This document shows positions 8,804-19,235 of a stretch of DNA of 64,000 nucleotides, in pieces. The notes below the pieces were generated by a model. The model was given only the letters and a program-made list of their open reading frames with translations, was not told the DNA's origin and did not search any database. The stretch lies in the NCBI RefSeq assembly GCF_900109735.1, contig NZ_FOAS01000001.1, positions 295,613-359,612 of the forward strand, in the 5' to 3' direction. Each line of letters begins with the position of its first letter. The stretch's first letter is position 1. The stretch is from Atopomonas hussainii (lineage in GTDB: Bacteria > Pseudomonadota > Gammaproteobacteria > Pseudomonadales > Pseudomonadaceae). A program made the position numbers and the translations under genes.

Positions 8804-10036
8804 TTAGCGCTGTAAATAGCGCAAAACCCCATTCCCCGCTCTCACCCCACTGGCAAAACACGCGGTGAGCAGATAGCCGCCGGTGGGTGCTTCCCAGTCG
8901 AGCATTTCACCGGCACAGAAGGTGCCGGGTAGCGCCTGCAGCATCAAGTCATCGCTCAGCGCCGCGCGTTGCACGCCGCCGGCGGTGCTGATCGCTTCGT
9001 CGAGAGGGCGTAGGCCCGTGAGGGTCAGCGGCAGGTGTTTTAGCAGAGCCGCTAAGGTGGCTGGGTCTTGGCGTTGCTCGGCGCTGCTCAGCTCGTGCAG
9101 TAGGGCGACTTTGGCGGCATCCAGCTTTAGCTGAGCGCGTAAAAACTTACCCAAGCTTTGTTTACCGCGCGGTTTGCTCAGGCGCTGTTGGATGTCGGCC
9201 TGGGTGCGCTGTGGCAGCAGGTCGAGGCCAATGGTGACCTGGCCGTCGCGGTTAATGGTTTCGCGCAGCAGGCGCGAAATGGCGTAGATCAGGCTGCCTT
9301 CGATGCCGTGTTCGGTGAGTACGCACTCGCCTTGCAGGCTGTGCGGCTGGCCGTGTTCATCGCGGTAATGCACTGCCAGCGGCTTTAACTGCGCACCGCC
9401 GAATTGGCTGCGCAGGTGCTCACTCCACACGCAGGTAAAACCGCTATTAGCTGCCTGTAACGGGCTCAGCGCTACGCCGCGCGAGGCGAGCAGGCTTTGC
9501 CACTGGCCATCGGAACCCAACCGCGCCCAACTGGCGCCGCCTAAGGCCAGCACGCAGGCGCTGGGCTGAATGCTCAGCTCGGTGTCACCTTGGGCAATGC
9601 GCAAGCTGCCGTCGGCATGCCAACCCAGCCAGCGGCTGCGCGGGTGCAGTTGCACGCCTTGTTGGCGCAGCCGCGACAGCCAGCTGCGCAGCAGCGGCGC
9701 GGCTTTCATGTCGGTGGGGAACACCCGCCCAGAGCTGCCGACAAACGTCTCGATACCCTGCGCGTGAATCCACTCGCGCAGTTGGCTGGGGCTGAAGTCA
9801 GCCAGCCAATCGGCCACCCAGTCTTGCGCGGGCGCATAGCGGCCAATAAACGCCGGCAGCGCTTCGCTGTGGGTGATGTTCATGCCGCCGATGCCCGCCA
9901 AGAGGAACTTGCGCCCCACCGAGGGCATGGCGTCGTAAACCGCCACCGGCACGCCGGCGCGGCTGATGATATCGGCGGCCATCAAGCCGGCGGGGCCGGC
10001 GCCAATCACGGCAACGGTGTGCGAGGGGTTAGGCAT
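8804..10036 (-). CDS. NAD(P)/FAD-dependent oxidoreductase, HI0933/TIGR03862 family
   Basis: 410 aa. The start is the ATG at 10036; a TTG two codons upstream is less likely. It has an N-terminal dinucleotide-binding motif VAVIGAGPAGLMAADIISRA. Next is the family-typical VGRKFLLAGIGGMNITHSE, and a second FAD contact VLALGGASWARLGSDG. The C-terminal GTFCAGEMLDWEAPTGGYLL closes the FAD site. HI0933-type flavoproteins are cytoplasmic oxidoreductases of mostly unknown substrate; some relatives reduce steroids. It is a single-gene unit, tail-to-tail with the upstream pseudogene and divergent from the hydrolase gene at 10266. Confidence 0.88.
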   Translation of the reverse strand: MPNPSHTVAVIGAGPAGLMAADIISRAGVPVAVYDAMPSVGRKFLLAGIGGMNITHSEALPAFIGRYAPAQDWVADWLADFSPSQLREWIHAQGIETFVGSSGRVFPTDMKAAPLLRSWLSRLRQQGVQLHPRSRWLGWHADGSLRIAQGDTELSIQPSACVLALGGASWARLGSDGQWQSLLASRGVALSPLQAANSGFTCVWSEHLRSQFGGAQLKPLAVHYRDEHGQPHSLQGECVLTEHGIEGSLIYAISRLLRETINRDGQVTIGLDLLPQRTQADIQQRLSKPRGKQSLGKFLRAQLKLDAAKVALLHELSSAEQRQDPATLAALLKHLPLTLTGLRPLDEAISTAGGVQRAALSDDLMLQALPGTFCAGEMLDWEAPTGGYLLTACFASGVRAGNGVLRYLQR

Positions 10037-10265
10037 AAGCAATCACAGCAATGAAGTGCCGACTATTGTCGGCAGCCAAGCGGGCTTAGGCAAATCGGCC
10101 ATGCCCTGTGACGCTTCGGTCACCGTGCGACTGACCCCGCCATTGGTTGGTGGTGAGGGTGGCAACCCTGATCAATAGTGCCAACGCTGCTGTTCACGGA
10201 GGAACGCGGCGCCCTGTTCAATCACGCGTGGCGATAACACTAATAAACCACGCCAGGAGCCCAAG

Positions 10266-11105
10266 ATGACCTCAGCAAGTGCCAAAGTGACCGCCCACTT
10301 CCCCGTGCGGCGGATGGATTTCAGCTTTACCGACACCGACAAATATTGGTGGAACGGCAACCCCTTCATGACCCACTTCATGAACAACCTGTCGTCGCTG
10401 TTCCCCTATGGCGAGAAGTTCTTTGTCGATAGCGTGCGTGCCGTGCGCGAGCAAATTACCGATGCTCAGCTGCAAAAAGACATCAGCGCGTTTATCGGTC
10501 AGGAGGCCATGCACTCTAAGGAGCACGCCACCTATAACGAGTATGCCCAGGCGCATAACATCGACCTGCATACCTTAGAGCTGCGCATCAAATACCTGAT
10601 GGAATTCGTCACCCGCTTTAGCACCAAGAAGATGAACCTCGCGGTGACCTGCGCGCTGGAACACTTCACTGCCACCATGGCCGAGCAGCTGCTCAAGCGC
10701 GAAGACATCAGCCTGCAGATGCAAGACCCGCGCATGTACCGCCTGTGGTTGTGGCACGCGATTGAAGAGAACGAACACAAGTCGGTGGCCTACGATGCCT
10801 ATCAGGCGATTGGCGGCGGCTACTTCACCCGGGTGCTGTCGATGGCGGTCACCAGCCTGACCTTTATTGGCGTGATCGCGTGGTTCCAGCTCGGTTTGCT
10901 GCGCCGTGATGGTCAGCTGACTAACTGGCGCAGCTGGCGCTATGGCTTGACCACCCTGTTCGGTCGCCACGGTTATGTGCGTGGCTTGCTCAAGCCGTAT
11001 CTGGAGTACTACAAGCCGGGCTTCCACCCCGCCCAGCAAGACACCCGCGACCTAGAAAACCACTGGCGGCGCCGTTTGGGCTTTAGCCTGCCCAGCGCCG
11101 CCTGA
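10266..11105 (+). CDS. Metal-dependent hydrolase-like protein (PF10118)
   Basis: 279 aa, ATG preceded by AGGAG at a good distance. The all-helical fold carries repeated Glu/His pairs typical of the PF10118 family: GQEAMHSKEHATYN, CALEHFTATMAEQLL and HAIEENEHKSVAYDAYQ. These would bind a di-metal centre. A hydrophobic stretch (VLSMAVTSLTFIGVIAWFQL) near residue 200 suggests membrane association. The family is described as predicted metal-dependent hydrolases and is often found beside monooxygenase/SDR clusters. The gene ends immediately at the convergent TetR gene, with no gap between the two stop codons. The substrate is unknown. Confidence 0.82.
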   Translation: MTSASAKVTAHFPVRRMDFSFTDTDKYWWNGNPFMTHFMNNLSSLFPYGEKFFVDSVRAVREQITDAQLQKDISAFIGQEAMHSKEHATYNEYAQAHNIDLHTLELRIKYLMEFVTRFSTKKMNLAVTCALEHFTATMAEQLLKREDISLQMQDPRMYRLWLWHAIEENEHKSVAYDAYQAIGGGYFTRVLSMAVTSLTFIGVIAWFQLGLLRRDGQLTNWRSWRYGLTTLFGRHGYVRGLLKPYLEYYKPGFHPAQQDTRDLENHWRRRLGFSLPSAA

Positions 11106-11813
11106 TTACAAGCGCAGCTGGCCGAGGCGCTGCAACACCGCAGCGCCGCTGGCCAGCATGAGGATATGCTCCTCGGCTTGCTGGCGTAGCTCGTGCTGGC
11201 GGGCCGGGGTGCTCAGGTAATCGAGCGCCATCTGGAATAGATGATGGGTGATCTGCTCGGAAATCACCGCCAGTTGGCTGTCGCTGATACCGGTAGGCAT
11301 CAGCTTGAGGTCGCGGATGTCCTCACGCATATCGGCGGCAAAGCCGTTCATCACTTCACTGAGCGCTTGGCGCAAGGCCGGTGAGGCGCCGTAACGCTCA
11401 CGAATGCCGACGATAAACGCCTCGGGCTGCTGATCGACAAAATCGAAAAACAGCTGCACGGTTTCATGCACCACGCGACGACTGCGGATCAGGTTGATGC
11501 CGAACAAACGCGGCACGCTGAGCTTGTTATCGCCCTTGGCGCGCGCGGCGGCTTGCTGGCGCAAAGCGCGCAACGGGCCGCGTAGCTGAGTGCCGATATC
11601 GCGAATCAAGGTCAGGCCCAGATCGTCGATGTCGCTGAAGTGGCGATAGAAGGTGTTTGGGTTCAACCCCGCCTCGCGGGCCAGCTCGCGCAGGCCCAAG
11701 CTGCTTAGGCTGCGACTGTCGCAACACAGACGCAGCGCGGCTTGCAGCAGTTGCCGTTTACCCGGCGCGAACTCGCTGGCGGGGCTTTCTAAAGACGTAT
11801 CACTGCTGGGCAT
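11106..11813 (-). CDS. TetR-family transcriptional regulator
   Basis: 235 aa. The N-terminal helix-turn-helix is LGLRELAREAGLNPNTFYRH (about 40-60), followed by FSDIDDLGLTLI. The C-terminal ligand-binding half is helical. The sequence around the HTH resembles the FabR/DesT group that senses acyl-CoA, but this is only a similarity. It is transcribed divergently from the monooxygenase-SDR pair and converges with the hydrolase. It probably represses the monooxygenase promoter through sites in the 110-bp intergenic region. Confidence 0.88.
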   Translation of the reverse strand: MPSSDTSLESPASEFAPGKRQLLQAALRLCCDSRSLSSLGLRELAREAGLNPNTFYRHFSDIDDLGLTLIRDIGTQLRGPLRALRQQAAARAKGDNKLSVPRLFGINLIRSRRVVHETVQLFFDFVDQQPEAFIVGIRERYGASPALRQALSEVMNGFAADMREDIRDLKLMPTGISDSQLAVISEQITHHLFQMALDYLSTPARQHELRQQAEEHILMLASGAAVLQRLGQLRL

Positions 11814-11868
11814 ATCCCGACCTTGGATGGGGGTTGTCAGACAATCGCTTGACGCAAAGTATACAAGT

Positions 11869-11895
11869 GTCTACCTTCAGTGCACAGCTGTAGAC
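11869..11895. promoter_or_regulatory. Inverted repeat between TetR and monooxygenase genes (possible operator)
   Basis: GTCTAC (11869-11874) and GTAGAC (11890-11895) form a 6-bp inverted repeat with a 15-bp spacer. It is centred about 40 bp upstream of the monooxygenase start and includes the small palindrome GTGCAC. A TTGACG hexamer at 11849-11854 could be a -35 element. Assignment to the TetR protein rests only on position. Confidence 0.35.
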
Positions 11896-11923
11896 CACAT
11901 AACCACAATCAGGAGTCTGCAAC

Positions 11924-13465
11924 ATGAATGCGCCCGCGTCAGCCCCAGTGCAGCATTGCCAAGTGGCCATTATTGGCACTGGATTCTCCGGCCTCGGCAT
12001 GGCTATCCGTTTGCGTCAGCAAGGCCTCGATGATTTTCTTCTGTTCGACAAAGAACAGGGCGTCGGCGGTACTTGGCGCGTTAACCATTACCCCGGCTGC
12101 GCGTGCGATGTGCAGTCGCACTTGTATTCCTTCTCGTTTGAGCCTAACCCGCAGTGGACGCGCATGTTCGCCCCGCAGCAGGAGATCAAAGCCTACTTAG
12201 AGCGCTGTTGGCACAAGTACGCGCTGGCCGAACAAACCCAGCTGGGCTGCGAGATTCGTACCTTGCATTGGCAAGAAGCACAGCAGCACTGGCTGCTCAC
12301 CGCCGCCGATGGTCGGCAGTTCAGCGCCCGCTATGTGGTGTCGGGGATGGGCGCGCTGTCGATTCCGTCGATCCCCGAGCTGCCGGGGCTGGCCAGCTTT
12401 AAAGGCGAGCGCTTTCACTCGCAAGACTGGAACCATGACTACGAGCTGCGCGGCAAGCGCGTGGCAGTGATTGGCACCGGCGCCTCGGCGATTCAATTCG
12501 TGCCGCAGATTCAGCGTGAGGTAGCCCAGTTGGATCTGTACCAGCGCACCCCGCCGTGGATCATGCCCAAGCCCGACCGGGATATTTCCGCCGCCGAGCA
12601 ACGTCGTTTCGCCCGCTGGCCGTGGCTGCAAAAACTCTGGCGCGGCGGGTTGTACAGCCTGCTGGAAAGCCGCGTGTTGGGCTTTGCCGTCACCCCCAAG
12701 GCGATGAAGCTGGTCGAGTGGGTCGCGCGCCTACACCTGCGCAAACAAGTCAAAGACCCCGCCCTGCGCGCCAAGTTAACGCCCAGCTACACCATCGGCT
12801 GCAAACGCATTCTGCTGTCTAACGATTACTACCCGGCGCTGGAGCAAGCCAACGTGAGCGTGCTGGATAACGGCATCGGCGAAATTCGCCCACACAGCAT
12901 TGTCGATAGCCAAGGCGTGGAGCGAGCGGTCGATGCGATCATCTTCGGCACCGGCTTTACTCCCAACGACCCGATTCCGCGCGGCTGCGTGTTTGGCCGT
13001 GACGGCATCGACTTGGTCGATACTTGGCCGCAAGGCCCCGAAGCCTACAAAGGCACCATGACGCAGGGCTTCCCCAACCTATTCTTCCTCATGGGGCCCA
13101 ACACCGGGCTGGGGCATAACTCGATGGTGTACATGATCGAGTCGCAAATTCACTACGTGCTCAGCGCCATGCAGCTGCTCCAGCGCAACGGGCTGGATAG
13201 CCTCGAACCTAAGGCCGAAGCCCAGCAAGCCTTCAACCTGCGCCTGCAAAACCAGCTTGGCCCCACCGTGTGGAACAGCGGCGGTTGCAACAGTTGGTAC
13301 TTGCACCCGGTGAGCGGGCGCAACTGCACGGTGTGGCCGGGCTTTACTTGGCGCTTCCGCCAGATTACCCGTCACTTCGACCCGGCGGCCTATCACTTTG
13401 ACCGCGTGCAGCACCCGCTGCGCCAAGCACAACCCCAGCCCGAGGCAGAAGGAGCCAACGCATGA
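11924..13465 (+). CDS. Flavin-containing (Baeyer-Villiger type) monooxygenase
   Basis: 513 aa, ATG after CAGGAG. The N-terminal FAD motif is VAIIGTGFSGLGMAIRLRQQ (about 14-33) and the NADPH Rossmann motif is VAVIGTGASAIQFVPQI (about 183-199). Between them FKGERFHSQDWN matches the type I Baeyer-Villiger fingerprint FxGxxxHxxxW. GVGGTWRVNHYPGCACDVQS is also typical of class B monooxygenases. Such enzymes use NADPH and O2 to turn ketones into esters or lactones. The stop overlaps the start of the SDR gene (ATGA), so an alcohol-to-ketone-to-ester pathway is plausible, with the PF10118 protein nearby. The substrate is not deducible from sequence. Confidence 0.9.
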   Translation: MNAPASAPVQHCQVAIIGTGFSGLGMAIRLRQQGLDDFLLFDKEQGVGGTWRVNHYPGCACDVQSHLYSFSFEPNPQWTRMFAPQQEIKAYLERCWHKYALAEQTQLGCEIRTLHWQEAQQHWLLTAADGRQFSARYVVSGMGALSIPSIPELPGLASFKGERFHSQDWNHDYELRGKRVAVIGTGASAIQFVPQIQREVAQLDLYQRTPPWIMPKPDRDISAAEQRRFARWPWLQKLWRGGLYSLLESRVLGFAVTPKAMKLVEWVARLHLRKQVKDPALRAKLTPSYTIGCKRILLSNDYYPALEQANVSVLDNGIGEIRPHSIVDSQGVERAVDAIIFGTGFTPNDPIPRGCVFGRDGIDLVDTWPQGPEAYKGTMTQGFPNLFFLMGPNTGLGHNSMVYMIESQIHYVLSAMQLLQRNGLDSLEPKAEAQQAFNLRLQNQLGPTVWNSGGCNSWYLHPVSGRNCTVWPGFTWRFRQITRHFDPAAYHFDRVQHPLRQAQPQPEAEGANA

Positions 13466-14352
13466 AGCACCTGCACAATAAAGTCGCCGCCATTACCGGC
13501 GCCGGTTCCGGCATTGGCCGCGCCTTGGCCTGTGCCTTAGCTGGGCGCGGCTGCCATCTGGCGTTGGCCGATATCAACGCGCAAGGGCTGGCAGACACAG
13601 TACAACTGGCTAACCGCTACGGCGTGCGCATCACCCAGCACGTGGTGGATGTTAGCGATGCCGAGGCGGTAAAGGCCTGGGCCGATGCCGCTGCCGCCGA
13701 GCACGGGCAGATCAACTTGGTGTTTAACAACGCTGGGGTTGCACAGTCCGGCACGGTGGAAGGCAACAGCCTGGACGATTACCAGTGGCTGATGGGCATC
13801 AACTTTTGGGGTGTGGTGTACGGCACTAAGGCCTTCTTGCCGCACTTAAAAGCCAGTGGAGCTGGCCATGTGGTGAACATTTCCAGCATCTTCGGCCTGT
13901 TCGCCCAACCGACCATGAGCGCCTACAACGCCAGCAAGTTTGCCGTGCGCGGCTTTACCGAGTCGCTGCGCCAAGAGTTGGATTTAAGCGCGGCCAACGT
14001 TAGCGCCACCTGCGTGCACCCCGGCGGCATTCGCACCAATATCGCCAACAGCGCGCGGATGAACGACAGCGTGCGCAGCGTGGCCGGCAAGAGCGCCGCC
14101 GAGGCCAGCGCCGAGTTCGGCAAATTGCTGCGGACCTCGCCGGAAAAAGCCGCGCAGGTCATCATTCGTGCTGTGGAGAAAAACCGCCGTCGGGTGCTGA
14201 TTGGCATCGACGCCAAGGCCACCGATCTCATGCAGCGTTTAATGCCCAGCGCCTATCAGGCGTTATTGGTGTGGCTGAGCGGCAAAATGCGCGCCCAAGC
14301 GCTTAAGCAGCAAGGCGCGGCAACGGCCCACGCTAAGGCGGAAACACCGTAA
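13462..14352 (+). CDS. Short-chain dehydrogenase/reductase
   Basis: 296 aa, overlapping the monooxygenase stop by 4 nt. Classical SDR features are the cofactor motif ITGAGSGIGRALA, NNAG (about residue 90), the catalytic serine in VVNISSIFG and YNASKFAVRGFTESL, with the Tyr-x-x-x-Lys pair about residue 155-159. The C-terminus (about 230-296) is Lys/Arg-rich with a hydrophobic stretch, possibly membrane-associated. It is likely co-translated with the monooxygenase and supplies or removes its ketone substrate (inference). Confidence 0.9.
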   Translation: MKHLHNKVAAITGAGSGIGRALACALAGRGCHLALADINAQGLADTVQLANRYGVRITQHVVDVSDAEAVKAWADAAAAEHGQINLVFNNAGVAQSGTVEGNSLDDYQWLMGINFWGVVYGTKAFLPHLKASGAGHVVNISSIFGLFAQPTMSAYNASKFAVRGFTESLRQELDLSAANVSATCVHPGGIRTNIANSARMNDSVRSVAGKSAAEASAEFGKLLRTSPEKAAQVIIRAVEKNRRRVLIGIDAKATDLMQRLMPSAYQALLVWLSGKMRAQALKQQGAATAHAKAETP

Positions 14353-14360
14353 GCCAGAAG

Positions 14361-14398
14361 CACAACGTCCCGTATACACGCGGTATCGGGGCGTTGTG
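14361..14398. terminator. Hairpin between SDR and ppk genes
   Basis: CACAACGTCCCG (14361-14372) pairs with CGGGGCGTTGTG (14387-14398) with a single G-U. There is no clear T-run, but it lies exactly between two convergent genes, so it may act in both directions. Confidence 0.45.
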
Positions 14399-14416
14399 AG
14401 CAGGGCAGCAAGGCGC

Positions 14417-16573
14417 TTATTTAGTCGCCGCTAAGCGCTCCAGCAGGGTGGCCTGCGCATTGCGCGGTGTTTGGTTGCCGCTGGGGTTTTGCCGCACATA
14501 ACTGCCATCACTTTGCAGCAGCCAAGCTTGGGTGTTGTCGGTTAAGAACACATCCAGCTCTTTCTTCACCCGCTGGGTCAGGCGCTTGCCCTCCACCGGG
14601 AAGCAGGTCTCGACGCGCTTATCCAGATTGCGCTCCATCCAATCGGCGCTGGACATAAACGCCAGTTCTTCGCCGCCGTGATTCAAGAAGTAATACACCC
14701 GGCTGTGCTCTAAGAAGCGGCCGATGATCGAGCGCACCTGAATATTGTGTGACACCCCGGGGATACCCGGACGCAGGCAGCACATGCCGCGCACGATGAG
14801 GTCGATCTTCACCCCGGCCTGACTGGCCTTGTACAGCGCGCGAATGATTTTCTCGTCGGTTAAACCGTTGACCTTGGCGATGATGTGCGCCGGTTTGCCG
14901 GCTTGCGCATTGGTGGTTTCGCGTTGGATCAGGTCGAGCATGCCCTTCTTCAGAGTGAACGGCGCGTGCAGCAGCTTTTTCATCCGCAGGGTTTTACCCA
15001 TGCCGATCAGCTGGGCAAACAGCTTGGCGACGTCTTCACACAGCGCCTCGTCGGAGGTCAGCAGGCTGTAGTCGGTGTACAAGCGCGCATTACCGGCGTG
15101 GTAGTTGCCGGTGCCCAAATGCGCGTAGCGCACCAGCTCGCCGTTTTCGCGGCGCAGAATCAGCAGCATCTTGGCGTGGGTTTTGTAGCCCACCACGCCG
15201 TAGGTGACTACCGCGCCCGCTTGTTGCAGACGGCTGGCCAGTTGCAGGTTGGACTCTTCATCAAAGCGCGCGCGTAGCTCGATCACCACGGTGACTTCTT
15301 TACCGGCGCGCGCGGCCTCGACCAGCGCATCGACCATCTCGGAGTTAGCGCCGGTGCGGTACAAGGTTTGCCGAATAGCCAACACGTGCGGGTCTTTGGC
15401 GGCGCGGCGCAAGAAGTCCACCACCGGGGTGAACGACTCATACGGGTGCAGCAAGAGGATGTCTTGCTTGGCCACCACGCGGAACAGGTCTTCGTTATCC
15501 ACCAGCGCCTTGGGCAGCGACTGGCCCAGCGGCGGGTGCTGCAGCTCCGGGCGGCTGGGCAAGCTGGTGATGCCGAACAGCCGGGTTAAGTTCACCGGGC
15601 CGTTGACTTCGTACAGCTCGGCCTCAGACAAACCAAACTGGCGCAGCAGGTAATCGGTTAAGTGTTTCGGGCAGTTATCGGCCACTTCCAAACGCACGGC
15701 ATCGCCGTAGCGGCGCGACAGTAACTCGCCGCGCAGGGCACGGGCCAGGTCTTCGACGTCTTCGGTATCCACCGACAAGTCGGCGTTACGGGTGAGGCGG
15801 AACTGATAAAAGCCCTTCACCTTCATGCCAGAGAACAAGTCATCGGCGTGGGCGTGAATCATCGAAGAGAGGAACACGAAGTTATCGCCCGGCCCGGCAA
15901 TCTCATCGGGCATGCGGATCACCCGTGGTAGCGAACGCGGCGCAGGAATAATCGCCAAGCCGGAATCGCGGCCAAAGGCGTCGACGCCTTCCAGCTCGAC
16001 GATAAAGTTCAGGCTCTTGTTCACCAACAGCGGGAAGGGGTGCGTGGGGTCGAGGCCAATCGGCACGATCAGAGGCACGATTTCCTCGCGGAAGAAACGC
16101 CGCACCCACTGCTTTTGCTTGGTGTTCCACTCGTGGCGGCGAATAAAACGCACGCCGTGCTCAGCCAGTTGCGGCAACAGCAGGTCATTCAGCGCCGCGT
16201 ATTGGCGGGCCACTTGCTCGTGCACCAGCTCGCTGATCTGCGCCAACACTTGCGGCGGCAGCAGGCCATCGGGGCCGGCTTGTTCGCGGGCGAAGTTGAT
16301 TTGTTTCTTTAAGCCGGCGACGCGAATCTCGAAAAACTCATCGAGGTTGCTGGAGAAAATCAGCAAAAACTTCAGCCGCTCCAGCAGCGGGTAGCGCTCG
16401 TCGAAGGCTTGTTCCAGCACGCGGATATTGAACTGCAGCTGCGACAATTCGCGGTGAATATACAAGCTCGGGTCGTTCAGATCCGGCGGCGTGGGGGCAA
16501 CCACGGCGGGGGCTTCGCTGGTCATTTCGAGGGCGGCTTCCACAAGGGTTTCGGGGGCGCCTGGCAGTGTCAT
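14417..16573 (-). CDS. ppk1: Polyphosphate kinase 1
   Basis: 718 aa from the ATG at 16573, which has AAGGAAG upstream; an ATG 13 codons earlier lacks one. It makes inorganic polyphosphate from ATP reversibly, usually at the inner membrane. Domains run N, head, then two phospholipase-D-like C domains. Conserved pieces are FLLIFSSNLDEFFEIRVAGL, PTHPFPLLVNKSLNF, LLHPYESFTPVVDFLRRA (which carries the autophosphorylated histidine in the family), KTHAKMLLI and HLGTGNYHAGNARLYTDYSL. hemB lies just upstream on the same strand, the order seen in Pseudomonas aeruginosa. No ppx is in the window. Confidence 0.97.
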   Translation of the reverse strand: MTLPGAPETLVEAALEMTSEAPAVVAPTPPDLNDPSLYIHRELSQLQFNIRVLEQAFDERYPLLERLKFLLIFSSNLDEFFEIRVAGLKKQINFAREQAGPDGLLPPQVLAQISELVHEQVARQYAALNDLLLPQLAEHGVRFIRRHEWNTKQKQWVRRFFREEIVPLIVPIGLDPTHPFPLLVNKSLNFIVELEGVDAFGRDSGLAIIPAPRSLPRVIRMPDEIAGPGDNFVFLSSMIHAHADDLFSGMKVKGFYQFRLTRNADLSVDTEDVEDLARALRGELLSRRYGDAVRLEVADNCPKHLTDYLLRQFGLSEAELYEVNGPVNLTRLFGITSLPSRPELQHPPLGQSLPKALVDNEDLFRVVAKQDILLLHPYESFTPVVDFLRRAAKDPHVLAIRQTLYRTGANSEMVDALVEAARAGKEVTVVIELRARFDEESNLQLASRLQQAGAVVTYGVVGYKTHAKMLLILRRENGELVRYAHLGTGNYHAGNARLYTDYSLLTSDEALCEDVAKLFAQLIGMGKTLRMKKLLHAPFTLKKGMLDLIQRETTNAQAGKPAHIIAKVNGLTDEKIIRALYKASQAGVKIDLIVRGMCCLRPGIPGVSHNIQVRSIIGRFLEHSRVYYFLNHGGEELAFMSSADWMERNLDKRVETCFPVEGKRLTQRVKKELDVFLTDNTQAWLLQSDGSYVRQNPSGNQTPRNAQATLLERLAATK

Positions 16574-16630
16574 ACGTTTCTTCCTTGCGTCGCCAAGGCG
16601 ATGACGCGGCATCCCGCCACGCCAAGGCTG

Positions 16631-17683
<1,053 letters not shown>

Positions 17684-17869
17684 CTAGTCGGTCATTATGA
17701 CCGAATCATGACGGCGGTGGCTGATTTGGGTCAGGCCTAGTGCGCTCGCGCAACCGCCTAGAGCAGCCACCTAGGACAACCGCGACACACGCTATGCGGC
17801 CATACGGCTCGCAACGGCGCGAAAAACAGCTTTACTGAATAAACGCCCTGTCACACTTGTGGTGCTTGT

Positions 17870-19219
17870 GTGTCGATTCAACGCTTGCTCATTAGCCTTT
17901 CTGCGCTGGCCTCTGTGCTGCTGGCGCTTGCGCTTATTGGCGTGTTTGGCCTGTTGGACGCCTACGACAAACTGGACCAACAGCGCCGCGACTATCAACG
18001 CGCGCACGCTTTAACGCACCAGCTACAGGAAAGTTCCGACGACCTCACCCGCTATGCGCGTACTGCGGTGATCACCTTAAAGCCGGTCTACCACCGTTTA
18101 TTCAATGACCTGCTGGCACTGCGTAGCGGTACAACGCCATCGCTCAATTGGCAGCAAGACTTACAACAAGATTGGCTCAGCTCAACTCATTGGGATGGCC
18201 CGCATAGCAGCATTGCCGACTTCGAACAGCAGCTGCATGAACTGCCCTTTACCGAGCAAGAGCGCACACTGCTGGCACTGGCTGAGCGCCGTTCGATAGC
18301 CCTGACGGAGCGCGAGCAACTGGCCATCCACGCCGCGCACGGGCGCTTTCTCGACAGTTACGGCAAGTTCACTCGCGAAGGCCCGGCAGAGCCACGCATG
18401 GCCACCAAACTGCTGTACGACAAAACTTATCTAGACGCCAAGCGCGGCATTATGCAGCCCATTGAGCAAGCGTTTGCGCTGTTAGAGGCACGTCAAGTTA
18501 AAGCCCTGCAACGCGCCGAGGATCAGCGCTTGCTGTTCAGTGTTTGGCTGATCGTGGTGTTGCTGGCTGGCGTTGCCACCGCTACTGCATTCCATCTGCT
18601 GATCTCACGGCGCATTGTGCGCCCGCTCCTGGGCATGGTGGCGCGCACTGAGCAGTTTACTCTTGGGCAAGGCAATAACCGCCTCACGGTGCGCTATGAC
18701 GATGAGTTCGGCGCGCTCGCCAAAGCCTTCAATACCCTTATGCAGCGAGTGGAAAACAACTTGTCGCTGCTGGAGGTGTCGGCCAACACCGACCCGTTAA
18801 CTGGGCTGGATAACCGCCGTCAGTTTGAGCACGACTTACTCAGCGAATGCCTGCGCATGCAGCGCTCGCAGCAGCCAATCAGCCTGATTATGGTGGATGT
18901 GGATAACTTCAAGGCCTACAACGACCGTTATGGCCACCCTGCCGGTGATGTGTGTTTGCAGCAGCTAGCGCAGGCCCATAACCTATTGCAGCGCGTGCGC
19001 GACCTTGCTTTGCCGCACCGCGACAACGTGGTGCCGATTGTCACCATCAGCCTAGGCGTGTGCAGTCTGAGCACTTGGCAGGTGGATATGCCGCACGTCT
19101 TGCTGCAACGTGCCGATGAGCTGCTCTATCAAGCCAAACATGCCGGGCGTAACCAAATCTGTACTAGCGATCAATGCCACCCCGCCAATATGACCTTAAT
19201 GCCGAAAGCGCCGAACTAG
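17870..19219 (+). CDS. Membrane GGDEF-like protein lacking the GGDEF motif
   Basis: 449 aa from a GTG start with a weak ribosome site. An N-terminal membrane helix (residues 5-27) precedes a periplasmic helical sensor of about 190 residues. A second membrane helix (about 222-245) leads into HAMP (ISRRIVRPLLGMVARTE) and a GGDEF-type domain. The nucleotide-contacting parts NTDPLTGLDNRRQFEHDLL and MVDVDNFKAYNDRYGHPAGD are good. However, GDVCLQQLAQ runs directly into AHNLLQRVRDLALPHRDN, so the block carrying GG(D/E)EF, roughly 30-40 residues, is absent and the frame is kept. Without it the protein cannot be a diguanylate cyclase. It may be a degenerate sensor or a dead gene still open. Confidence 0.85.
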   Translation: MSIQRLLISLSALASVLLALALIGVFGLLDAYDKLDQQRRDYQRAHALTHQLQESSDDLTRYARTAVITLKPVYHRLFNDLLALRSGTTPSLNWQQDLQQDWLSSTHWDGPHSSIADFEQQLHELPFTEQERTLLALAERRSIALTEREQLAIHAAHGRFLDSYGKFTREGPAEPRMATKLLYDKTYLDAKRGIMQPIEQAFALLEARQVKALQRAEDQRLLFSVWLIVVLLAGVATATAFHLLISRRIVRPLLGMVARTEQFTLGQGNNRLTVRYDDEFGALAKAFNTLMQRVENNLSLLEVSANTDPLTGLDNRRQFEHDLLSECLRMQRSQQPISLIMVDVDNFKAYNDRYGHPAGDVCLQQLAQAHNLLQRVRDLALPHRDNVVPIVTISLGVCSLSTWQVDMPHVLLQRADELLYQAKHAGRNQICTSDQCHPANMTLMPKAPN

Positions 19220-19235
19220 CGCTCTGGCCCGCACG

